Shown: positions 1-9,500 of the stretch, piece after piece | Numbering within the stretch: the first letter of the stretch is position 1 | Layout: each line of letters begins with the position of its first letter | Source of the DNA: Nitzschia sp. DOCU1 | Lineage: Eukaryota > Bacillariophyta > Bacillariophyceae > Bacillariales > Bacillariaceae | Assembly (NCBI GenBank): GCA_951394045.1 | Contig: OX595993.1 | Span: 2,418,001-2,482,000 of the forward strand | DNA length: 64,000 nucleotides | Reading direction: 5' to 3' | Notes under the pieces: generated by a model | Told to the model about the DNA's origin: nothing | The model's input: the letters and a program-made list of their open reading frames with translations, nothing else | Database searches by the model: none | Translations under genes and position numbers: made by a program

Positions 1-1
1 A

Positions 2-682
2 TATCTTTTGCATATGGCCATGCTCCAAGAATGGAAGGACCATTTTGGCAGAAGCAATCTTTCCGTGGTGACCTCTTCCTACGAGGACATTACTAACTAC
101 TTTGCGGAACAAGAAGAGATTCATAATAGAATCCGGGAACGAAACAATGCTCGTGGTGGTGGTGGACGAGGCGGACGTGGTCGTGCTCAACAAGGATACC
201 AAGGACGTGGCTTTGGTCGGGGATACCGGGATGGTAATTACTACAATCAAGGACGTGGCTATTACAACCATCAGGGCCGAGGATATTACAATCAAGGTTC
301 TCAAGCTGCGCCAGGAGCTGCTGTGCAAGGCGGTTACACTCCGCAAGCTCAATATCGGCGTTTGAATACACCGCCTTCAAGGGTGAGTACAGGTTCAAGC
401 GCATCTCCTGGACGCTATCAGGGACGTGGTGGATTTGCCGGACGTGGTCGATTCCAACCCGTTCGAGTCCAACAAGCGGCACACTACGTTGATGATTCCT
501 CAAGCTATGGTCAAGACGTTCATCATTCGCATTCGGAGCCGCAAATGCATCCGGGCGATCAAGACAATTATCTGGCTGAATCGAACGATCCCCAAGATTA
601 TCAAGAAGAAGTTAATGAAGACACGTATTTCCAGGAGGGATACGACGAAGACGAGGAGTACTATGCGGATGGTCAATGGTGA
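2..682 (+). CDS. gag: Gag C-terminal part of a Ty3/gypsy retrotransposon (5' end outside window)
   Basis: The reading frame is open to the window edge, so the true start lies upstream; the first visible ATG is at 14. The visible part begins with a helical stretch and then becomes very rich in Gly and Arg (repeated RGG, GRG and GYYNQGRG motifs at about codons 45-150), followed by an acidic tail rich in Asp, Glu, Gln and Tyr. No CCHC zinc knuckle is visible, so nucleic-acid binding would have to come from the RG boxes (inference). The frame ends in TGA at 680-682. The same frame stays open afterwards, eight codons later reaching the first Met of Pol, so Gag and Pol are separated by a single stop codon in one frame. 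The Gag assignment rests on position directly before Pol and on composition, not on a recognised capsid domain. Confidence 0.75.
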   Translation, partial: YLLHMAMLQEWKDHFGRSNLSVVTSSYEDITNYFAEQEEIHNRIRERNNARGGGGRGGRGRAQQGYQGRGFGRGYRDGNYYNQGRGYYNHQGRGYYNQGSQAAPGAAVQGGYTPQAQYRRLNTPPSRVSTGSSASPGRYQGRGGFAGRGRFQPVRVQQAAHYVDDSSSYGQDVHHSHSEPQMHPGDQDNYLAESNDPQDYQEEVNEDTYFQEGYDEDEEYYADGQW

Positions 683-706
683 CTACCGCCGGTACAGGAT
701 TCCTTC

Positions 707-3700
707 ATGGGGGAAGTGAATCTCAAAACTGCATACGATTACATTCCAACTACATCTATATCTTTTCAAGAAAAAAATAAAAATTACATGTTCAAGGTTC
801 TTCTGGACTCGGGCTCTACATCTTCGTGGGTTCGAAGTAAATCTCTAGAAGGCAAAGGGGTTACGCACTTCAAGATTCCTGCGGTGACGGGGACGACACT
901 AGCAGGAGTACTCAAGGCAAATGAAGCTGTAAAGCTGTCTGAAATCAAGTTGCAAGAGCTCGATCCTCATCGGACGATTGAGCAAGGGACCTTTCAAGTA
1001 TTTGATACACCGTGTCGCTACGATGCTATCATTGGACGAGATATACTTTCGGATCTGGGTATTGTTCTGGATTTTAAAAACAAGACTGTCGAATGGGATG
1101 AGAAGTTGCTCCCTATGAAGATGATTCCATTAATGACGCTGCCCCAATATAATGACGATGCATTTCGCTCTGACACTATTGGGAGAGTTGACGATTCGGG
1201 TTATCATTCAAAAACGATCAAAGAGAGTAACTACAAGAAAGTGGACGTGGGTGAAGCTGTTAATTCGTGTTCTCACCTTTCGTCTTCGCGCAAGCGAGAT
1301 TTGAAGCGCGTCTTACAGAAGTTCGAAACCTTATTTGACGCAAAGTTAAAGGTGTTTCCGGATGAGAAAATACATTTGGATTTGGATCCAACAGTCAAGC
1401 CGCATTGTGCCCGCACGTATCCCATTCCACGGACGCAATTCGATGTTTTCAAGAAGGAGCTTGATCGTCTCGAACGAGAAGGTGTCCTCTCGAAAACACG
1501 TCGGTCGGAATGGATTGCTGGCTCATTTATCATACCAAAGAAAGATGGAAGTGTGCGATGGATTTCTGACTTTCGCGCACTGAACAAGGCTATTCGACGC
1601 AAGGTCTACCCGATCCCTCGTATAGCCGACATTCTATCAAGACGCACCGGATACAAGTTTCTTACAAAGCTTGATATTTCGATGCAGTACTACACGTTTG
1701 AACTCGATGAGGAAGCCAAGGATCTATGTACTATCGCCACACCTTTTGGGCTCTACAGATACAATCGATTGCCGATGGGCCTTTCCATTAGTCCTGACGC
1801 GGCTCAAGACATTATGGAACGCGTTTTAGCCGAAGTCAAGGACATTGAAATTTACATCGATGATATTGCTTGTTTCAGCAATTCCTGGGAAGATCACCTC
1901 AAGTTGCTGGATCGGGTCTTGTCAATCTTGCAAGAGAAGAACTTCACTATCAATCCCAAGAAGTGCGAATGGGCCGTCAAGGAAACAGACTTTCTTGGTT
2001 ACTGGCTCACGCCTACCGGAATTAAACCATGGAAGAAGAAGGTTGATGCTATTTTAAAAATGCAAAAGCCTAAGACTGTCAAGGAACTACGATCATTCCT
2101 CGGATTGGTCAACTTTTATCGGGACATGTGGCCAAGGCAGTCTCATGTGCTGGCGCCGCTTACGAATCTCACAGGGAAATCGACGTTCGAATGGACGCCT
2201 GCTTGCGACAAGGCGTTCGACGAAATGAAGGCTCTGGCTGCGATGGATGTTCTTTTGAAATATCCGGATCACAACAAGCCATTTGTAATCGAGACGGATT
2301 CATCAGATTATCAGCTCGGTGCCGTCATCCTCCAAGAAGGTTGTCCCGTTGCATACTACTCCAGGAAATTAACTCCGGCTCAAATGAACTATACGACGAT
2401 CGAGAAAGAGCTGTTGAGTATAGTCGAAACGCTGAAAACCTTTCGCACGATGCTTTACGGTGCTGAATTACACATACACACCGACCACAAGAATCTTACC
2501 TTTTCTATGACCCAATACACGACACAACGCGTCCTTCGTTGGCGCCTGTTGCTCGAAGATTTTGGCGCAAAGTTTTATTACAAGAAGGGCGAAACCAACG
2601 TCGTCGCGGATGCTCTAAGTCGAGTGCCCCGATCGGAACAAGAGAAAGCTAGTCCCACGGTTGGGGAGCGTGCTGTTTCCAAGGATTCGATTCTTTATTA
2701 CGAAGAATACAAGGAAAACAGAAGCGATGAGTATTATTTTGGTGCGTGTGTTGAGCCTGATTGTTCACTTACCGACTGCTTGCTGTTTTACCCTTGTTTT
2801 GACAATGAAGAACGTTATCCTTTCGATTTCGAAACGATTTCACATTATCAAACGCAGGATACAGCTCTGCAAGAAATGGTGAATACCAATCCTGAAACAT
2901 ACAAAAAACGTCCGATGGGCGGCGCAGAGATCATCTGCATCGGTGAAACCGATACAGGAGAATCCAGTGGGCTGATAGCCTTACCACGACAAATGGTCGT
3001 GCCCATTTTGAAATACTATCATGGCCTACTAGGCCATGCCGAAGCGGCGACGAAACTTGAAAAAACAGTGCGACGTCACTTCTCTCATCCGGATATTGGT
3101 GTCAAAGCAAAAGATTTGATCGCAAACTGCGATGTTTGTAAGCGCATGAAGCATTCGAGATTGAATTATGGGGAACTCCCTATCCGCGAAATTACTCACG
3201 TTTTGCCCTGGCAACAAGTTCATGTTGACATGATCGGACCTTGGACACTCAAGGTGAATAAGACCAACATCAAGATCGAAGCCTTGACCTGTATCGAACC
3301 AGTATTGAATCTTCTTGAGATTTATCGCTGCAATAACAAACAAGGAAACACTGTGGCGCGTGCCTTCGAAAACGGATACTTGTCTCGCTATCCTCGCCCC
3401 TTGGAATGCGTACATGACAACGGTCCCGAATTCATTTGTGAAGAATTCCAGAAGCTTTTGAAAAACATGGGAATCAAACGCAAGCCAACTACTTCCAATA
3501 ATCCTCAAGCCAACGGCATCATCGAAGCTGTTCATAAAACCGTCGGTCAAGTTCTGCGCACGTATGTGGAACTGAAACCTCCTCACAGTCAAGCTGAAGT
3601 TGAAACAATGATCGAAAGTGCCCTTGCTACTGCCATGCATGCCTGTCGTTGTTCGGCACATCTATCTCTTGGTGGCTTTTCCCCTGGAGCTTTAACATTT

Positions 3701-3856
3701 GGCCGTGATATGCTGCTGGATATACCGTTGATTGCTGACATTCAAACATTGACTCAGGCGCGCCAGGCCAAGGTTGATCAAAGATTGTTGCGTGCCAACA
3801 CCAAGCGACGTCCTCACGATTTTCGAATTTCCCTCGGAAACCTGGTGACAAGTTGA
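707..3856 (+). CDS. pol: Ty3/gypsy Pol polyprotein (protease, RT, RNase H, integrase)
   Basis: A 1049-residue polyprotein in gypsy order. An aspartic protease motif (DSG) lies at residues 34-36. The reverse transcriptase core has YIDD at 383-386, preceded by the FGLYRYNRLPMGLS region. The RNase H domain starts near residue 525 (ETDSS) and contains HTDHKNL. The integrase has an HHCC zinc-binding region at about 769-815 and catalytic Asp841, Asp904 and Glu940, with 35 residues between the last two. The product would copy the element RNA and insert the DNA. The first ATG is at 707, but the frame is continuous with Gag apart from the TGA at 680-682, so Pol may be made by read-through. No chromodomain is seen. 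The frame stops at 3854-3856 inside the integrase C-terminal region; the expected tail continues in another frame. Catalytic residues look intact, so the insertion is probably young. Confidence 0.93.
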   Translation: MGEVNLKTAYDYIPTTSISFQEKNKNYMFKVLLDSGSTSSWVRSKSLEGKGVTHFKIPAVTGTTLAGVLKANEAVKLSEIKLQELDPHRTIEQGTFQVFDTPCRYDAIIGRDILSDLGIVLDFKNKTVEWDEKLLPMKMIPLMTLPQYNDDAFRSDTIGRVDDSGYHSKTIKESNYKKVDVGEAVNSCSHLSSSRKRDLKRVLQKFETLFDAKLKVFPDEKIHLDLDPTVKPHCARTYPIPRTQFDVFKKELDRLEREGVLSKTRRSEWIAGSFIIPKKDGSVRWISDFRALNKAIRRKVYPIPRIADILSRRTGYKFLTKLDISMQYYTFELDEEAKDLCTIATPFGLYRYNRLPMGLSISPDAAQDIMERVLAEVKDIEIYIDDIACFSNSWEDHLKLLDRVLSILQEKNFTINPKKCEWAVKETDFLGYWLTPTGIKPWKKKVDAILKMQKPKTVKELRSFLGLVNFYRDMWPRQSHVLAPLTNLTGKSTFEWTPACDKAFDEMKALAAMDVLLKYPDHNKPFVIETDSSDYQLGAVILQEGCPVAYYSRKLTPAQMNYTTIEKELLSIVETLKTFRTMLYGAELHIHTDHKNLTFSMTQYTTQRVLRWRLLLEDFGAKFYYKKGETNVVADALSRVPRSEQEKASPTVGERAVSKDSILYYEEYKENRSDEYYFGACVEPDCSLTDCLLFYPCFDNEERYPFDFETISHYQTQDTALQEMVNTNPETYKKRPMGGAEIICIGETDTGESSGLIALPRQMVVPILKYYHGLLGHAEAATKLEKTVRRHFSHPDIGVKAKDLIANCDVCKRMKHSRLNYGELPIREITHVLPWQQVHVDMIGPWTLKVNKTNIKIEALTCIEPVLNLLEIYRCNNKQGNTVARAFENGYLSRYPRPLECVHDNGPEFICEEFQKLLKNMGIKRKPTTSNNPQANGIIEAVHKTVGQVLRTYVELKPPHSQAEVETMIESALATAMHACRCSAHLSLGGFSPGALTFGRDMLLDIPLIADIQTLTQARQAKVDQRLLRANTKRRPHDFRISLGNLVTS

Positions 3857-3975
3857 AACCGTTATTCACTGGGCCCCATGATATCGTGCGTGTGCATGTG
3901 AATGGTACTGTTACTCTTCGACGCGGTCCAAATTTGATGGAACGAGTCAACATTCGGCGCCTCAAACCTGCTTAA
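3835..3975 (+). pseudogene. Frame-shifted integrase C-terminal tail of the gypsy element
   Basis: Immediately after and overlapping the Pol stop, the next frame encodes a peptide typical of the gypsy integrase C-terminal domain (KPGDKL, then LFTGPHDI, NGTVTLRR and VNIRRLKP), ending in TAA at 3973-3975. It lies in a different frame from Pol, so an indel has separated it from Pol, or a programmed -1 shift would be needed to translate it. The simplest reading is a recent frameshift mutation (or base-call error) between about 3820 and 3845. Confidence 0.6.
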
Positions 3976-4010
3976 CTTTTGGATTCCTTACTACTTGTTT
4001 GACGCTCCTC

Positions 4011-4024
4011 ATGGTTGGGGAGAG
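4011..4024 (+). other. Possible polypurine tract of the gypsy element
   Basis: A purine-rich stretch (GGTTGGGGAGAG) lies directly before a TGTGATG sequence that could start the 3' LTR. Position and composition fit the plus-strand primer of an LTR retrotransposon. The tract is short and interrupted by two T, so this is tentative. Confidence 0.4.
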
Positions 4025-4631
4025 TGTGATGCCGTCACCTGTCCTTGGCGCACCTCCACTGACGTATGCTTCCACTGACGCATGTCCTCCCTCATTAGTT
4101 CACCGGCATGGTGCCCTCCTGCCTCGTAGCCCTCATAATACTTGATAGTTGATTGTCTCTCACGCGTAGTTCACCCGACAAAGTCCCTAAGCCAATATCT
4201 ACCATACGTATGATGGACTTGTCCATGAATATCAAACCGTCGGATGCATTACTTTGATGATCAACTTAGAAGCGACCGTGACGATCGAGAGTATCCATAT
4301 CATGAAATCATGGGAACGATAACGGCCGTCTACTACTAGTAGTGCTACTATTCTACTAGTAGTCTTAGTAGCTACTAAGTAGCCTGCTGCTGCTGCACAC
4401 TCTCTTCGTTACGACGGAGAGGACCACGATGAAACAGAGCTTTTCTTCGGTCGGGGATTTTTAGCGTTACTTTAGAGAGGACTTGAATAGCACGTAAATT
4501 TTCGTTGCTGTCTGGATAGTGCGTAGCTGCTTTAACAACCAAGTAAACTGACGACGGCGTCTGCCTGCTGCACTACATCGCAGCTTGATGACAATCGAAC
4601 GCAAATTCAGTTCTAATTGTTACTTCAAACA
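4025..4631 (+). repeat. Probable 3' LTR of the gypsy element
   Basis: The stretch follows the integrase tail and the purine tract, starts TGTGATG and can be closed at a matching ACA at 4629-4631, giving about 607 nt. It has no coding capacity. It contains a palindromic CTACTAGTAG-rich tract at about 4332-4383 followed by a short CTG run. The 5' LTR is outside the window, so the borders cannot be confirmed by comparison and the right end is a guess from the TG...CA rule. 4632-4758 holds nothing I recognise and would be 3' flank of the next gene. Confidence 0.42.
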
Positions 4632-4758
4632 ACTGTGAGCTACTAGCAAGGAAACGATATCGCCTGTTCTACTACGGTAGATACGCGCCGTTATTTTACG
4701 TTCTCAACCTAAAGGGTCGCTCGGGTCCTCCCACTGCTGCTGTTTCGATCGTGGATTT

Positions 4759-5881
4759 TTACATGACCGCAACTGCCAAGAGTCCCGCCATGGCCGTGGC
4801 CAACAAGCTCGTAATAGTGACCGCGCCATCCTCAGCAGCGGGAGGTTGCGCAACAGATGCTTCATAGTCAGCCTTTTTAGCATCAAAGTCTTCCTTGCAA
4901 ACATTGGACGTGCCGTGCAAGGTGACGGTGGTGACTCCGGATGCGGCATCAAAGTTTGCTTCAAACATATTAATGAGTGTGGGAATGGATTGCTCGACGT
5001 ATTCAATTGGATCGGACATGTAGTAATGATCTTCGTCGCCGACAGTAAACTGAAAGGGCAACATGGGTTCGACACAAATGGGCTTCCCGGCATGCGAAAC
5101 AATAATATACGAAGGCTCCATCCAATCGGATGGCGTTTCAGGAGCCATGTCGCGGTTGAAGGAGTGCATGCCCATGAAAATGACCGCATCAGCCGAGTCG
5201 TCGGTAAAGCCTGGGGGCATGTTGACCTGGAGTGTCTCGTTGCCCTCCAGAATGCGTTCTATTTCAAAAAAAGCCTTGCCAGAGTCGGTGGTTTGATCCG
5301 GAAAGCACACTGGGGTACCGGGAATGGTTTCACAAAGCATGTCTTCGGCACGATATTGCGGCGACACCCGATAAAAGTGCAAGTCATAATGCGAGATGAG
5401 GAAGCCACCGGTGGGGTCTGAATAGAACGGGAGGGGGGTAGTGGCAAGCATGATCATGCAGGGGTAGTGTGGTGAGTGGTATGATGAAATGGGATCGTAA
5501 TGGCCGGGAATACAGAAACTTACGTCCACAAGGATTATAATCCAGAGATAAGTGGTTGAGGTCGGTCGCTTCGAAGATGTACTCAGGAAATTCTTCATAC
5601 ATCCATCGTCCCTCCAAATACGCACGCCCATCATAGTCGGCGATTTCCCCCGGTTTGCACGTATCCTCCGTTCCAATGGGGAAGTCCGGGTTGTGTTTGA
5701 ATTGGACTGTGAGGGCGTACTCGCAGTTTTCATCGACAGTTGCGTCAAAGGAATAACTCAAGGATTCCAACGAGTGGGTGCCGAGCTGAGGATATTCGTC
5801 GGCGGCATGAGCAGGAGCTGACGCGAGAAACAGAGCTGCTGCGGCTCCAGCTAGGAGGAAATTACGAAAGGACAACATCAT
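4759..5881 (-). CDS. Secreted TTHB210/DUF5602-like protein (two exons)
   Basis: Spliced gene: exon 1 5881-5524, intron 5523-5418 (GTAAGT...TTCAG, 106 nt), exon 2 5417-4759, encoding 338 residues. I chose the ATG at 5881 because it opens directly into a classical signal peptide (hydrophobic residues 8-20, AxA cleavage site near residue 26); an in-frame ATG at 5938 would put 19 polar residues before it. Splicing creates the codon for His120 and joins NPCG to HPTGGF, giving NPCGHPTGGF followed by SHYDLHFY. That His-rich pattern is what I know from TTHB210-like (DUF5602) proteins, which are small extracytoplasmic domains of unknown function. The last ~18 residues are hydrophobic after a short Ala/Pro linker, suggesting a GPI-anchor signal or a membrane tail. 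Predicted location is the cell surface or secretory pathway. Function is unknown. Confidence 0.75.
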
Positions 5882-6568
5882 GGTGCTGCAAGGGCGATGA
5901 TTTCGAACGTCGGTTGAGATGTAATGTGAAAGTCGCATTGCTTCGGTACGACAGAGTCATGCAACCTCGGCTTCTTGGCGAAAGATCCATCGACACACAT
6001 GGGCACGGATCTCTGTCATTATTACGATTTCGGAACCCTTCCTAGAAGAAAGCGTTCTCTCCGAATATTTATTGTATGCAGAATTACTTAAACTCAGTAT
6101 GCATTTGCGATTTTCATGGGCCTTTCTTCGCACCTCCGAATAAAGTGCTCCGGATTGTCGATCTTGGGAAATTTCAGCATGAAAGGCCCCATGTTATGTC
6201 TCGAGGCACTATTGGGTCGTTCCAAAGAAGCTAAGTCCCATGTAAATGCTTCTCTTCTTTAAATGAAGCAAGCGAAACGCGACCGTGACGTTGCAGGTTA
6301 TAACCGTATTTTGGCATCGCATGACTTGGCATCCATACCGCTAATACAAAATTCACCGGATGACTTTGACATCCGGTCAAACCCCAAAATCCGCTGGGAG
6401 AATCCTTCAAGTGCATTACCCCGTCGGCGTCGATTCAATTCAAGCAACGAAAGAAAAGTCCGCGACTACTGGTAGGCATCAACAGCTTAACAAACCACAA
6501 CGTCTTTGTCGAAAGGTAGAAAATAAAGAAGTTGCTAGAGCTAGCAAGGTATAGTTGTCACGAACACC
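5882..6568. promoter_or_regulatory. Divergent intergenic region between the secreted protein and the cyclase-PDE gene
   Basis: These 687 nt separate two divergent genes and must contain both promoters. Small open frames here are not supported by any recognisable domain. No convincing TATA box, tRNA or repeat was seen. Confidence 0.5.
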
Positions 6569-9500
6569 ATGATGCCCCGTCAGCCCTCTCGAAAGAAGAG
6601 CAATCGTCGGCGCAGCAAAGCAAATCATGCCGTCGATCCCTCGCAAATGACCGAACAAGGCCGTCGGATGAGTGCCATGCTCAGCAGCGACGAGTTTCTT
6701 CCGAATCCTGGCGTCCCCGACGAATCGGCGCTGCTGCGAGATCAATCCAACTTGCTTGCCCAGGATGCCTTCAAGCCACAGCGTCCAGTGGCCATGGCCA
6801 GTGAGTTCAGTTTGCCGCATGACAGCGAGGACGATCTGGATCACAGCACCAACGATTCGTCCACGGACGCCGCGGACAATCAAAAACGTAGAGCCTCGTC
6901 AGCACCCCCCGAGATGATTGCTGCCAAGGAAAACGCACAAGTCTACTACGCCAAAATTCTCGTATTTATGGTCCTTTGTCTATCGGCGGGAACTGTGGCC
7001 TATTTGACATATTGGTATGTATCGTCGCAAGAACAGCAGGATGCGGATCAACAGGTAAGGGTTTGCAATGAAGTATTGCTTCTTTACGCAGTCGCACACT
7101 AACTTAACCCAAATTCATAGTTCACGACGGATGCTGGGGAAATTTTGGATGTCTCCAACGCCAATGGGAAGAGCATTCTGGCGGTGCTAGGCATCTTTTC
7201 GACGCTCCTATCCAGTGCAGCTGCCGAAGAAGCCCGGCTGTTGAACCAAGCAACGACGACATGGCCCACCTTTACCTTGGCAGACTTTGAAAAGTTCGGA
7301 AGTGACAGTCGAAATCTCAGCGGAGCGTTGCTTCTGGCCTACACGCCCCGTGTAGCCAATGCTGATCGACAGGCCTGGGAAGACTACTCCGTCAAAAGCC
7401 AAGGATGGATTAAAGATGGGCTCATGGATTTGGGATATGACGTAAACAGCATGTTGGTACGAAATATTACCGACTATATTTATCGAAAGACTGCCCGGAC
7501 CTTTGAACCGGAAATTGTCCAGGAAGACTACTCGCCCATTTGGCAGTTGAGTCCAGCGCCGACCGATACGTCCATTGTCAACTTCAATCTCAAAAATCAT
7601 CCGACCTTTCAACGATTGGTGGGATTTGCAGATTTTACCAGGCAGGCAGCATTTTCAGAAGTACTTGATACGAGCTTGCTCTTTGGGACGTCCGCCCCAA
7701 AGAGTACGGAATCCAATTGTCTGGAAGTAAACGGTGTAGCGTGCGAGGATCCGCAAAGTATTGCCGTGACGCCCATTTTCCAAGTTCCCCACGATCCTTC
7801 TTCGGATATAGTTGGACATGTCGTGGCAGTAATCCCTTGGGGGCGATTCTTTGCTGGAATCTTGCCGGAATACCGAGATGCCGACGTATACGTGGTGTTG
7901 GAAGAATCCTGTGGCAATTCCTATACATATTTGGTCAATGGGATCGATGTCATCTATATGGGTGACAGTGATCTACATGACCGAGCTTTTGATTCGTATC
8001 GGATCGATAGTCCATTCAGTACGAGCGACAAAGAAATGTCCCAAGACGCAATAGAATTCTTGAAGTCGACAGCTACAGAAGAAAGTCCCTACTGTGACTA
8101 TACCATTGCTGTGTATCCTTCGGCAGCCTATGTTGAGAGATTCGAAACAAGCAATCCAGCCCTTTTCACGGTGGTTGTCCTTTTGGTATTTGTATTTACG
8201 TCGGCCGTGTTCCTCATGTATGATTGGTATGTTACCAAACGACAACGCAAAGTCCATCAAGTGGCCGCCAAATCGACGGCTATTGTCACGAGTCTGTTTC
8301 CAGCCCAAGTTCGAGAAAAACTGTATCAAGACCAAGAGAATCAAAGCAAAGAAAACAAGAACTTTAATAGCAAAGCCAATGCGCACTCCAGCGCGGCGGC
8401 TATCGCAGCTGGGTTGGGATTTGATGAGGCTGGATCGGCGGGTGGTGGGAGTCACGAAAAGACAGATGATTTGGACTTGGTCGACAATAGTCCACCGATT
8501 GCTGATTTGTTTCCGTCGGCTACCGTCTTGTTCATGGATATTGCAGGGTAAGTAGTCGACGTCCCTGAGTGAAGCAACGGTTATCGTTTCGGGCGTTTAG
8601 GCTATTTGCAACTTTCTTCTCTTGTCGCGTCCTCATCTCTTGCATTTTGATCGTTTCAGTTTCACTGCGTGGTCGTCAAGTCGTGAACCGTCGCAAGTAA
8701 GTGTTGTTATGGAAATGATGCTGCCCCTAGGATGATCCCATTGCAAATTAGCTAACCGTGCCGTACGGTTTCACAGGTTTTTATTCTTTTGGAGACAATT
8801 TATAGAAGCTTCGACAAGATCGCCAAGCAAAGACGCGTCTTCAAGGTCGAGACTATTGGTGATTGTTATGTGGCAGTGTGTGGACTGCCTGAGCCTAACG
8901 GTGTGTAGAGAGATGGATCAAGCGGACGTGATTACGGCGTTGCTCACCCTTCTCCTTGTTCACTACAACCCCTCCTACCAGATGATCATGCCGTAGTCAT
9001 GGCTCGATTTGCGAGAGATTGTTTGGAGAAAATGAATGAATTGGCTAAGAAGCTGGAGACGACGCTGGGGCCTGACACAGGTAATTTTTGGAAGACGCAA
9101 CCTATGGCGTCAATGGGCGTGCTCCATGTTTCTAACACGTCCACTTGTCGTTTGCCTGCAATTGGTTTTTGTTTCAACAACACAGCGGATCTCGCGAGTA
9201 AGTCTTTCTTGTGCTACTTAAAGATGGATCAATCGGACCTGTTTACGGCGGTGCTCACCCTTCTCCTTTTTCACCACAACCACACCTACTAGTGCGTGCC
9301 GGGGTAAGTCTTTCTTGTGCTAATAGGAAATGGATCAAGCGGACATGTTTACGTCGGTGCTCACCCTTCTCCCTTTTCACGGCAACTACTCCTATTAGTT
9401 GCACTCTGGACCGGTCACGGCTGGCGTTTTGCGTGGCGAACGTGCCCGCTTTCAATTGTTCGGAGATACGGTCAATACAGCCGCTCGCATGGAATCGACT

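Noticed and set aside
93..503. Minus-strand 136-residue frame opposite Gag
   Set aside because: Mirror of the RG-rich repeats; no independent support.
4846..5421. Plus-strand 191-residue frame
   Set aside because: Antisense to exon 2 of the secreted protein, whose signal peptide, splice sites and domain pattern are consistent.
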